From positions 38,515,671 to 38,579,670 of the forward strand of contig NC_056002.1 in assembly GCF_018446385.1 (NCBI RefSeq): a stretch of 64,000 bases of DNA, in the 5' to 3' direction. The DNA comes from Zingiber officinale. Lineage: Eukaryota; Streptophyta; Magnoliopsida; Zingiberales; Zingiberaceae. Made by a program: the position numbers and the translations under genes. Shown here piece by piece: positions 55,280 through 64,000 of the stretch. The notes below the pieces were generated by a model. The model did not search any database and was not told the origin of the DNA. It saw nothing but the letters and a program-made list of their open reading frames with translations. The stretch's first letter is position 1. The number at the start of each line of letters is the position of its first letter.

Positions 55280-55720
55280 CACCTTATATTTCCATATCAG
55301 CCTGTTGTTCAATACAAGCCACCAATAACGTCTGTTCCATTGGCCTGTCCAAACTCCAGGGAATTATGGCAGAGGTCAATTTAGCTAATTCATCTGCTAC
55401 TTGATTATCTGAACGAAGAATCTTCTGTATGCGCACTTCTAAAAATTCCTCCTTCAATTTGTCAAATGCCTCTGCATACAACTTGAGTATTTCATTATTG
55501 ATTTCAAATTTTCCAGATAACTGCTATGCTGCTAACTGAGAATCAGAATAGATTAAAATCCGAGCAACCCCTACGTGTCACGCAACTTGCAATCCTGCTA
55601 TTAGTGCCTCATATTTTGCTTCATTGTTAGTGACTCCATAATTTAAACCGGACAAATAGTTGCATCTGATCTTCCCTAGGTGATATAAGAAGGATCCATA
55701 TCCCACTACCCTACTGAGTA
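55280..55720 (-). pseudogene. Second RNase H of the Tat-type element
   Basis: After a stop-broken first part with LIYSDSQLAA-like codons (about 55540), an open stretch at 55481-55284 includes KLKEEFLEVRIQKILRSDNQ and VADELAKLTSAI. The order Y-x-E-A...SDSQL...N-x-x-A-D-x-LA is that of the archaeal-type RNase H that Tat-lineage elements carry after their normal RNase H. Confidence 0.8.
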
Positions 55721-55749
55721 AAAGACTCATCGACATATATTTTCCAAGT

Positions 55750-57180
55750 TTCTTCCGTCTATAGACCTTGCACCTCTGTTATGAAATCGGCTAAAGCTTG
55801 GGCTTTGATGGGCGTTCGGGGCTGGTACTGTATATCATATTTGTTAAGTTCAGTCGTCCATTTAATCAACCTTCCGGACGTTTCTAGATTGACAAGTACT
55901 CGACCCAAAGTACTATTAGTTAATACTATAATTGAGTGCGATAAAAAGTAAGGACGCAACCTCCAACCTCCGAGCAGCCAAGACCAAGCCATAAACCAAC
56001 TTCTCGAGTATAGTATAGTGGCACTCTGCTCCTTTTAATAAATGACTTAAAAATACACAGATTGTTGCTCTTTTTCCTCCTGTCTCACTAACACTGAACC
56101 AACAGTATGTTCATTGGTTGATAAGTAAATCCATAAAATTTCACCCACTATTGGTTTAGCTAATACAAAAAGAGTAGAGAGATAATTTTTTAGCTCCTCA
56201 AATGCCTTGTTGCAGTTCTCATCCCATTGGAATTTGGTCGCTCGACGCAATAATTTGAAGAAGGGAAGACTCCGATCAGCCGACCGAGAAATGAAATGAG
56301 ATAAGGCAGTAATTCAGCTAGTTAATCTTTGTGCCTCCTTCAAATTTCGTGGAGGGGCCATATCTTGTAACGCTCGGACTTTACTGGGATTAGCTTATAT
56401 TCCTCGTTCAGTTACCATGTAGCCTAGAAATTTCCCACTTCTAACTCTAAACAAACATTTGTTGGGGTTAAGCTTTAACCCATAGTGCCTTAAAATTCTA
56501 CAAGCTTCTTCTATGTCTACACATAAATCTGCAGCTTCTATGTCTACACATAAATTTGCAGCTTGAAGGAATTTAAAGAAGATATCATCCACATAAACTT
56601 CTACATTTCACCCAATTTACTTTTTAAAGACCTTGCTCATAAGCCTTTGATAAGTAGCTCCTGCATTCTTTAGTCCAAAAGACATAACATTATAACAGTA
56701 AGTATATTCAATAATTATGAAGCTAAGCTTTTCTTGATCATCCTTGGCGAAAGGAACTTGATGATATCCTTGATAAGCATCTAGCATACATATGAATTCA
56801 CAACTAGTAGTAGAATCTACCACTTGATCTACTCGAGGTAATAGATAATAATCTTTTGGGCAAGATTTATTGAAATCCCTAAGTCAATACACACTCTTCA
56901 TTTGTTTTCAGGTTTAGAAACCAGAACAACGTTAGCCAACTAGCTTGGGAATTGCACTTCCCGGATGTATCTTGTCTCTAAAAGCTTGTCTACTTCTTCT
57001 TTAAGGATTTTGTCCTGATCGACCCCAAAATCCCTCTTCTTTTGCTTGACCGGACGAGAATCGGGGTAGACATGCAATATATGCTCCATGATCGAAGGAG
57101 ACACACTTGTCACTTCTTTGGGCGTCCAGGCAAACACATCACTGTTGCTCATCAAGCAATTCACCAGCTCAGCCTTAATG
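55750..57180 (-). pseudogene. Reverse transcriptase and RNase H of the Tat-type element
   Basis: From 57164 downward: VFAWTPKEVTSVSPSIMEHI and KEEVDKLLETRYIREVQFPS (RT N terminus), CMLDAYQGYHQVPFAKDDQE with the first catalytic aspartate (about 56790), FGLKNAGATYQRLM, VDDIF at about 56590, where MDDIF replaces the usual YVDD context, and GLKLNPNKCLFRVRSGKFLG. RNase H follows with a KAFEELKNYL segment (56200) and IKWTTELNKYDIQYQPR...QALADFITE (about 55830). A duplication of about 27 bp (CTTCTATGTCTACACATAAA at about 56508 and 56535) disturbs the RT. Stops separate the blocks. Confidence 0.9.
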
Positions 57181-57421
57181 TCAAGATTTAGGTCGACAGC
57201 TATGTGCGTGATTGCTTCCGATCGGCCAGCCTAAATTTGTACATCCTCCTTCTCTTCGTACATTAGACAGGCAGCTTCTCTTGAATAATATTGACTTCTA
57301 TCCTCTAAATATTTCGAGCGACAGTAGCCTCCGTTTTTATTACCTCCACATAACATTTGCGGGCTACCAGTTGATCACCTTTAACTTCCCCCACTTGATC
57401 ATCTACAGGGAATTTTATCTT

Positions 57422-57922
57422 CTAGCAAAAAGTTGAAACGACCGCCCAGAATTCATTCAAGGTCGGTCGACCAAAAATGACGTTGTATGCGGAGGGTGCA
57501 TTCATAACCATAAAAATCGACCAGTGTGTCCTCATCAGAGGCTCTTCTCCAAGAGATATAGCCAATTTGATTTGACCAAGCGATTGAACTTCATTCCCCG
57601 TAAATCCATACAAAGGAGTTGACATAGGCTGGAGCTCGCTCGGGTCAATCTGCAACTGATCAAAAGTCTGTTTGAAAATGATGTTAACAGAACTACCTAT
57701 ATCAATGAAAATACGAGAGATATTATAATTGGTTATCACAGCCTTAATTATCAATATAGCATCATGGGGTACTTCTACCCACTCTAGATCTCTGGGTCCA
57801 AAGTTTATCTTTGGTCCGGTCGCTCGTTCAACACTACATCTGACCTCGTGGATGACCAAACGTCGAGCATGTGCCTTCTTTGCTCGGTTGGAGTTACCAT
57901 CAGTGGATCCCCCAGCTATCAT
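57422..57922 (-). pseudogene. Gag-pol aspartic protease region
   Basis: Open for 166 codons. It contains FIDIGSSVNIIF, where the family has a catalytic DTG/DSG-SVN; here the triad reads D-I-G, so the threonine or serine is lost. The flanking phrases (HDAILIIKAVITNYNISRIF, PLYGFTGN, NAPSAYNVIFGRPTLNEF) are those of Tat/Athila-type proteases. As part of a dead element it has no independent function. Confidence 0.85.
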
Positions 57923-58950
57923 ATGAATATTACCTCAAGAGGCATTATTGTGATTTTTCTCTTGTCGGGCTGATGATTGCTTTGATTGTGCCCGAGCGGG
58001 CCTTTGGTCATGCTCCGCCGGGATTTGTAAAGTTCTCGGTTGTGGCTCGGTAGCCCGATATTCAATCTTGAGCAAGATATTTTGTCTTCGATACAGTCGA
58101 CAGTTTGGGGCTAGGGAACGCCGACGATATCTGGGATTACCCTCTCGTTGATTTCACAGAGTGTAACACTCCTCCGTGCTGTGAGTAGTTGATTCATGAT
58201 ACGTGCACCATTTTTTGGGATTTCTCGAGGAACTCCCACATGTTGTACGACTTGAGGCCTTGGCTCGGGCTGACGATGTTGAGGACCCGCCCGAGGTCCT
58301 CTAGGCGGAGGAGCAGATGCTATAGGGCGCTCGGGGGCAGGAATAGGTGCGATAGCCTTCTTTCGAGCAGAATAGATCTCTTCCACATTAATAAATTCAA
58401 TTGCTCTTTCAATTAGTAGATCAAAGTTGGCTAGAGGCTTTTTAACCAAATCCTTGAAAAGTCATTATCATTAAGCCATTGGGAAAAAAAACATTTACCA
58501 GAACCTACGTGGTGGCAGAAGGAACATCCATGGCCACCTGATTGAACCTTTTGATGTAGGCTTGAATAGACTCCTTGGGCCCCTATTTGAGTAAAAAGAG
58601 GTTCTAAGGAGTTTTATGATATCGCCGATTACTAGAAAAATAATGAGGAAATACCTTGCGGAAATCCTTGAATCGGTGAATGGAATTGTCTGACAATCGT
58701 TTAAACCATCGTTGGGTTGCTCCGCCAAAGGTGGTGAGGAACATTCAGCATTTTACACCGTCTGTTAATTGTTGAAGAAGGACAGCGTGCTCAAACTTGA
58801 GGTGATGAGTATTCTCCAATATTCAAGTTCTAATATCGCATGGGTAAGGAATCATCCAATACCCTTTGAGAGAACGGAATGACAATTCGCTTAGAAGAAC
58901 TATCACTAGCTACAGCTTTTCCTCTATATCGATCTCGTATGAGCACTTCT
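57923..58950 (-). pseudogene. Gag remnant of the Tat-type element
   Basis: Minus-strand pieces in different frames match gypsy gag: RWFKRLSDNSIHRF and KRFNQVAMDVPSAT (58500-58720), the ANFDLLIERAIEFINVEE segment (about 58420) and a proline/arginine-rich tail (58250-58370). A zinc knuckle is not clearly visible. Frameshifts make it non-functional. Confidence 0.75.
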
Positions 58951-59310
58951 CCAGAGGACTCTCGAGGGATTATTCCTTGGCCCATCTGTTCTAAGGGTGT
59001 ACGAAAAAAAATGCTCTAAGATGCTGATTTGGTGAGAGAGACATAGTGAGCAAGCGAGTACGACCCTCTTCTTGTAACCCCCACCCCCCTCTCTCTCCCT
59101 CTAAAGAGTGTTGGTTGATACTTCTAGATTTGGTGGTGGTAGCATGCCACTAGTATTAGCTTGATGTTGTTGTTGAAGCAATTTTTGCACTCTGGCATTG
59201 ATGAATATCTCCAGATCTTCTTGCATTAAGTTTACGGAATTGAATTTTCCAACCTCTTCCATCTCAAAGGTTCAGATTCAGGCGAATGTTCCCACAAACG
59301 ACGCTAAATT
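58951..59310 (-). other. 5' untranslated leader of the Tat-type element
   Basis: Sequence between gag and the 5' LTR, including a CCCCCACCCCCCTCTCTCTC tract at 59080-59105 and the primer-site region near 59290-59310. No domain recognised. Confidence 0.6.
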
Positions 59311-60846
59311 TGATCCTGTCTGAACGCCATGAGATTGGGCGATGGCTCCGATGATTGAGAAACGGCAAGCTTCTCTAGATCTGAAGGAACTCCCCGATGA
59401 TACTGCACACACTCAGACGATCCAACAAAGCGTTAGTGACCTAAGACGGGGTGGGAATTCCTAGCTAGATCCTTCTACGCTCAAGTCAGTTCCTTGCTGA
59501 ATTGTGGAAGAAAAACAGTAACGAAAAATGCCAAGAAGTCTAGTTTCATATGCAAGTGCTTGTGTTCGGGTACCTTGCCAGCAAAGAGGATTCTCCTTTT
59601 TATACCACCTCAGATAACCTCCGCGATCGTGAGGTGGTTTCCGGTCTGTTAAAGTTTGTTAGAAGATGAGAAAAATACAATCTGGACTTCGTGCAATAAT
59701 CCTTTGAGAAATCTTTTTTCTAACCCAGATGTACTCTCTTTGTCGTTTATGACTTGAATCCTTGATATGATGACATATGCAAAAGAGTATATCGTTGTAA
59801 TCGCTTAAAGAACGAAGAAGCTTCGAGAGAATATTTCCCAACAGGTTTGCCAGACTGTCATAAAGTTATCGACTGCTTGTATGTTTAGATATATACCGGT
59901 CGATCATTAAACCCATCGTATTTTGAGAATGCCGCCTTCTATTGAATGTATCTCAGTCGATCATGAAGCTGATCATGCATTAAGAGTATCTTCTAGTGAA
60001 TTTATCTTAGCCGATCATAAAACCGGTCGTGCATTTAGAGTATCTTCTGTTAAATATATCTCAGTCGGTCATAAAGTTGGTCGTGCATTAAGAGTATCTT
60101 CTATTGAAAATGTCTCGGTCAGGCATAAAACCAGGCGTGCATTAAGAGTATCTTCTGTTGAATGTATCTAGGTCGGTCATAAAGTCGATCGTGTATTAAG
60201 AGTACATTCTATTGAATGTATCTTAAAACTCACTCGGACCTTGGCCGAATGAGCGCACACATAGAGTATTTCGCTCAGTCGACTTTACCCAATCGAGTGT
60301 ACACAGAGAGTCTTTCACTCGGTCAACCTTCACTTGACTAATCATATGTTAAGAACCATGTATGGTGCTAAGTGCTTTTATGCTCACTCAGTTGACTTTG
60401 CCCGGTCGAGCGCACATAGAAAGTATTTCACTCGATTGGCTTTCGCTCAGCTAATCATATATTAAGAACCCTGTATGGTACTAAGTGCTTTTATACTCGC
60501 TCGGTCAACCTTGCCTAATCGAGGACATACAGAAAGTAATTCGCTCGATCAGCCTTCACTCAGCTAATCATATGTTAAGAACCTTGTATAGTGCTAAGCG
60601 CTCTTATGCTCGCTCGGTCAACCTTATTGAGTCGAGTGCACACAGAAAGTATTTCGCTCGGTCGGCCTTTGCCCGACCGATCATATGTTATATCCTAACT
60701 AAGGCTAACCATCTCTAGGCCTGGCCGATTCTTCCCATCCGATCCTATGCCGGAAAACTCATGTTCGATCAAGTTCGGGCATCAACCCATCCTCTTAACT
60801 TTAGCTCTCACTTCACCTAAAGGCTCGCTCATCATAACCCATATCA
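59311..60846 (-). repeat. 5' LTR of the Tat-type element
   Basis: TGATCCTGTCTGAACGCC at the start, CATAACCCATATCA at the end. It has the same two tandem arrays as the partner, at about 59930-60235 and 60240-60690, with the same number of main units but many base differences. Confidence 0.88.
59930..60690. repeat. Two adjacent tandem arrays in the 5' LTR
   Basis: 57-bp units (ATTAAGAGTATCTTCTGTTG type) followed by ~112-bp units, counterparts of 53440-54215. An 82-codon frame at 59923-60171 simply repeats SSVEYISVGHKVGRALRV-like phrases from the array and is not a gene. Confidence 0.85.
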
Positions 60847-61155
60847 GTCGGTATACAGTGATAACTATTCTATAGAGACAATTTCTATTGTAAAATACCG
60901 AAACTGGGCGAATCACCATAACAGAATTTTCCGAAATTTTCTGAAAATTTTTCGGAGACTGTATGGACAAATTTACGAGGATAAAATTGGACCCCGGGAA
61001 AATCTATTTAGGCTACCTATTTAAGCGAGGAAATGTTTATTTATTTATTTATTTATTTATTTATTTTATTCCTTTTCTTTTTCTATTTCTTTTTCTTTAT
61101 TTTCTTTTTTCCCCGTGCCTTTCCCCTTCGTCACCTTCACCCGACGGTTTCCTTT
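60847..61155 (+). other. LTR-like leader fused to gypsy pol
   Basis: Contains 'gacaaatttacgaggataaa', a CCTATTTAAG promoter-like box at about 61016 and a (TTTA)n microsatellite at 61036-61066, then a C/T-rich leader. Immediately after, gypsy RNase H coding sequence begins. I infer that this is part of the LTR of the same gypsy family joined to pol by a deletion, but similarity to an LTR cannot be shown here. Confidence 0.4.
61036..61066. repeat. (TTTA)n microsatellite
   Basis: About seven TTTA units in a row, followed by a T-rich tract to 61110. Confidence 0.95.
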
Positions 61156-62792
61156 GAGATTCTTACGGATCATAAGAGTCTCAAATATATTTTCACCCAA
61201 AAGGAACTTAATCTCCGACAGAGGAGATGGATGGAGTTCTTGAAAGATTATGACTGTACTATTAGTTATCACCTAGGAAAAGCTAATGTGGTTGTCGATG
61301 CACTCAGCAGGAAGTCCAGAGGGACTTTGGCTTGCCACCGGGCTTTAGTCACGGACTTGATTCAGGGTTTCTCCGAGTTAGGCCTTGAGGAGCAGGGACA
61401 GACAAAGCAGGGTATTCTTGTTACCATGGTTGCTCAGTCGTCGATCAGGACGAGGATCCGAGAGGCTCAGGCCTGTGATCAGCATTTTCAGTTCATTGGC
61501 AGCCAGATAGCTTCCGGGCAACAGACCGAGTTCACACGAGATGAGGAGGGTATTATATATTTCTGAGACAGATTATGCGTACGTCAGTCTAACCCGGTCT
61601 TACAAGAGCTACTTCAGGAGGCTCATCGCTCTCAATTTACAATCCATCCCGGTGGGACCCGCATGTATCGAGATTTGAGGTGTTCCTACTGGTGGAACGG
61701 TATGAAGAAAGACATCGCGGAATTCGTAGCTAGATGTCTTGTATGTCAGCAGGTGAAGGCTGAGCACCAGAGACCTGCCGGATTACTTCAGCAGATTCCT
61801 ATTCCTGAGTGGAAATGGGAACACATTACCATGAACTTTGTGGTGGGTTTGCCTAGGGCACAACGAGGTCATGACGTGATTTGGGTAATCGTTGATCGAT
61901 TAACCAAATCTGCACACTTTTTAGCGATCCGGAAGACTGATTCCCTGGATCGATTGGCAGATCTGTATTGTCAGGAGATCATCAGATTACATGGTGTTCC
62001 TTTGAATATTATTTCGGATAGAGACCCTCGGTTCACGTCCAGGTTCTAACAGAGTCTGCAGCAGGCCTTGGGCACTCAGCTCCGTTTCAGTACAGTTTTC
62101 CATCCGCAAACAGATGGACAGTCAAAGCGGACCATTCAGACTCTAGAGGACTTGCTGAGGTCATGTGTATTGGATTTCGGAGGCAGTTGAGAAGACCATT
62201 TGCCATTGGTAGAGTTCGCCTACAACAACAGCTTTCATTCGACTATCTAGATAGCACCGTTTGAAGCGTTGTATGGTAGACCTTGTCGGACACCCACTCT
62301 CTGGGATGAGGTTGGGGAGGCCCAGTTGTTAGGACCTCATAGAGCTCAGCATGAGGCAGAGTTGGTCCGTACTATCAGACGGAGGATGTCAGAGACGCAG
62401 GACCGCCAGAAGAGTTATGCTGATCGGAGACGGAGACCCCTGGAGTTCTCTACAGGCGACCATGTATTTCTGCGAGTCTCACCCACGAAAGGGGTGAAGA
62501 GATTTAACCTCAAAGGTAAGCTAGCTCCGTGGTACATTGGCCCTTTCCAGATCCAGGAGAGGATTGGAGTAGTAGCTTATCGTCTGGCACTACCACCGTC
62601 CCTGGCAGGCGTCCACGATGCATTCCACATATCTATGCTGAGGAGATACATACCCGACCCGACACATGTGCTGACAGATATCTCAGTTCCCGTTCAGCCT
62701 GACGTCACTTATGAGAAAGTTTTGGTACGAATTCTGGACCGGAAAGAGCGTCAGCTACAGAACAAGACTATCCGACTGATTAAAGTCGAATG
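61156..62792 (+). pseudogene. Tekay/Del-like gypsy RNase H-integrase fragment
   Basis: Enters in RNase H at [20 protein letters not shown] and runs through [16 protein letters not shown], the integrase zinc finger (HPGG...CLVCQQVK, 61645-61755), the catalytic core with [14 protein letters not shown] (61890) and [11 protein letters not shown] (62010), [23 protein letters not shown] and the GPFQIQERIG...FHISMLRRYIPDP tail. Stops at about 61564, 62047, 62188 and 62248 break the frame. Domain sequence is that of Del/Tekay chromoviruses. The chromodomain end is missing because the fragment is cut at about 62792 by the next LTR. Confidence 0.92.
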
Positions 62793-64000
62793 TGTTGGTT
62801 AGTCCTAGGAAGATCGTACCGGTTCCACTGTACAAAAATTTTGTACAAGTATCGAACCTATCCTAATAACCTATTGTGTTCTTTAGAAATTAAATTCGGA
62901 ATCGCAAACGAAACTTAACATTATTGATTCCAAATTTAACTTATCTGTTCTTAATGGTTTAGACTTGGATCGCAAATGATCCTTAACATTATTGATCCAA
63001 ATCCACCTATGTTATAAATTCAATTAAATATTAATTTCAGAAATCGACTTCCAGGTTAAACATGGCGAGGCACTAGGCCTTCTTGGATATGAGAGCAACC
63101 ACCACTTCCTAGACAAAGCCTTTCAATGAAATCTAATATTTAATTTCCTAATATAACCCTAAGTTTAACCAAAAGGAACAATCGAATCACAAATTCGAAA
63201 AAAAAAAAAAAAACACAAACTCGAATCACAAATTCGAAACCTAGAATTATACGTATCTTGTGTTTGGAATTCATATAAAGAAAAACTAGTATAATGCGGA
63301 AAACAATTAATAGTTATACATTTCTTTGTATGCAACGACCTCTTGATCTTCTACCATATTCCTCTTCTTATCCCGGACGTCGTGCGGGCGACGATCTACC
63401 CAGACGAGAACCACCCAAGCTCCTTCTCCAAGCTAGTTTCGGCCACCACAAAAAACTCCAAGAGTGTGAGGTTCGGCCACCACCACCAAGCTCCAAGGGA
63501 TGCTAGAAACAAAGTCTCCTTTCTCTCCTTCTTCTCCAAGCAAGATCCGGCTACCTTCCAAGCTCCCAAGGATGAAGAGGTTCAGCCAAGGAGAAGAAAG
63601 AAAAAAGAGAAGGGGAAATAAGAAGGGTCGGCCACACCAAGGAAAAGAGGAGGAGAATAGAATAGAGTTGTTACCCATGAAGGCACCCCTACTTCCTCTT
63701 TTATAATCCTTAATCTTGGCAAATAAGGAAAATTTAAATAAACACTTCCTTATTTTCTTTGCCATGAAATGGAAAATTTTAATTAATTAAAACCAATTTC
63801 CTTTTCTTAAATCTACATGGTCGGCCACCTCATTGCTCCAAGTAAGGAAAGTTTTAACACAAAATTAAAACTTCCAATTTTGTTTCCGAAAATTTTAAAA
63901 TAAAAATTTCTCTAACAATTTTTCTTTTCATGGTTGGTTATAAAAGAAATTTTATAAATTAAAATCTCTCTATTAAAATATGTGGATGATTTCCAGAAAG
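62793..64000 (-). mobile_element. Copia LTR, partial, runs off the window
   Basis: Begins TGTTGGTTAGTCCTAGG directly inside the gypsy reading frame. Read on the minus strand, its features match the LTR at 22683-24498: GTAGATCGTCGCCCGCACGA (63390 region), AAGATCAAGAGGTC, then 'ttgtacagtggaaccggtac' near the end. A reverse TATA box (TATAAAAG on the minus strand) is at 63699-63706. The far end and any target duplication lie beyond the window. The open frames at 63294-63765 fall within this LTR and are not genes. Confidence 0.75.

Larger units (their letters stand above)
52836..60846 (-). mobile_element. Ty3-gypsy retrotransposon, Tat type, decayed
   Basis: Two LTRs of 1537 and 1536 bp begin TGATC(A/C)TGTCT and end ATATCA/GTATCA. 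The primer-site side lies at the right (GGCGTCGTTTGTGGGAAC on the minus strand near 59300) and a purine tract (TTGAGGGAGAGGTAG) at the left LTR, so it reads on the minus strand. Domains in order from the right: gag, protease, reverse transcriptase, RNase H, a second RNase H and integrase. A second RNase H is a mark of the Tat lineage. Many stops and frameshifts show it is dead. The 5-bp flanks TTATT (left) and GTCGG (right) do not match. Confidence 0.88.

Overview
This window is nuclear DNA of a flowering plant. Three things show it: split genes with GT-AG introns that encode plant-type proteins, very dense nested LTR retrotransposons, and a plastid-derived atpB fragment. The style of the repeats suggests a monocot with a large genome, perhaps of the Zingiberales, but I cannot prove the species from sequence alone. 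There are no bacterial operons, CRISPR arrays or tRNA/rRNA genes.

Layout. (1) 1-8564 is old repeat debris: AT-rich DNA, a small TRIM-like LTR unit with a 39-bp minisatellite, decayed LTRs, a nuclear copy of plastid atpB (6036-6482) and a hAT-like MITE (7816-8247). (2) 8565-15925 is a young, gag-only LTR retrotransposon on the minus strand, with a perfect 5-bp target duplication, near-identical LTRs and three clusters of nested palindromes. (3) 16054-19736 is a second, pol-less LTR element, also with a perfect 5-bp duplication. (4) 19767-24498 is a 5'-truncated Ty1-copia element with its 3' LTR. (5) 24499-28260 holds an LTR relic, a tRNA-derived SINE and a decayed copia pol.

(6) 28261-49000 is the genic island. 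A copy of the mitochondrial Fe-S cochaperone gene HSCB (+ strand, about 30.6-41.2 kb) carries a premature stop and has lost the J-domain HPD motif. One of its introns holds a 7.5-kb Mutator-type foldback element with a 9-bp target duplication. That element carries a captured exon of mitochondrial processing peptidase beta and was itself hit by a gypsy-type element, now a 3.9-kb solo LTR. Convergent with HSCB is an intact 12-exon SCAMP gene (minus strand, 48946 to 42940, 290 codons), the only host gene here that I can reconstruct completely.

(7) 50755-52569 is a 5'-truncated RTE-type LINE with an open reverse transcriptase frame and a 14-bp target duplication. (8) 52836-60846 is a decayed Ty3-gypsy element of the Tat type (minus strand) with a second RNase H and tandem repeats inside its LTRs. 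(9) 60847-64000 holds a Tekay/Del-like gypsy fragment cut by a minus-strand copia LTR that runs off the window.

Several insertions can be put in order from their nesting: 8565-15925 and 16054-19736 both landed in one older LTR-like sequence, and the solo LTR lies inside the Mutator-type element, which lies inside HSCB.
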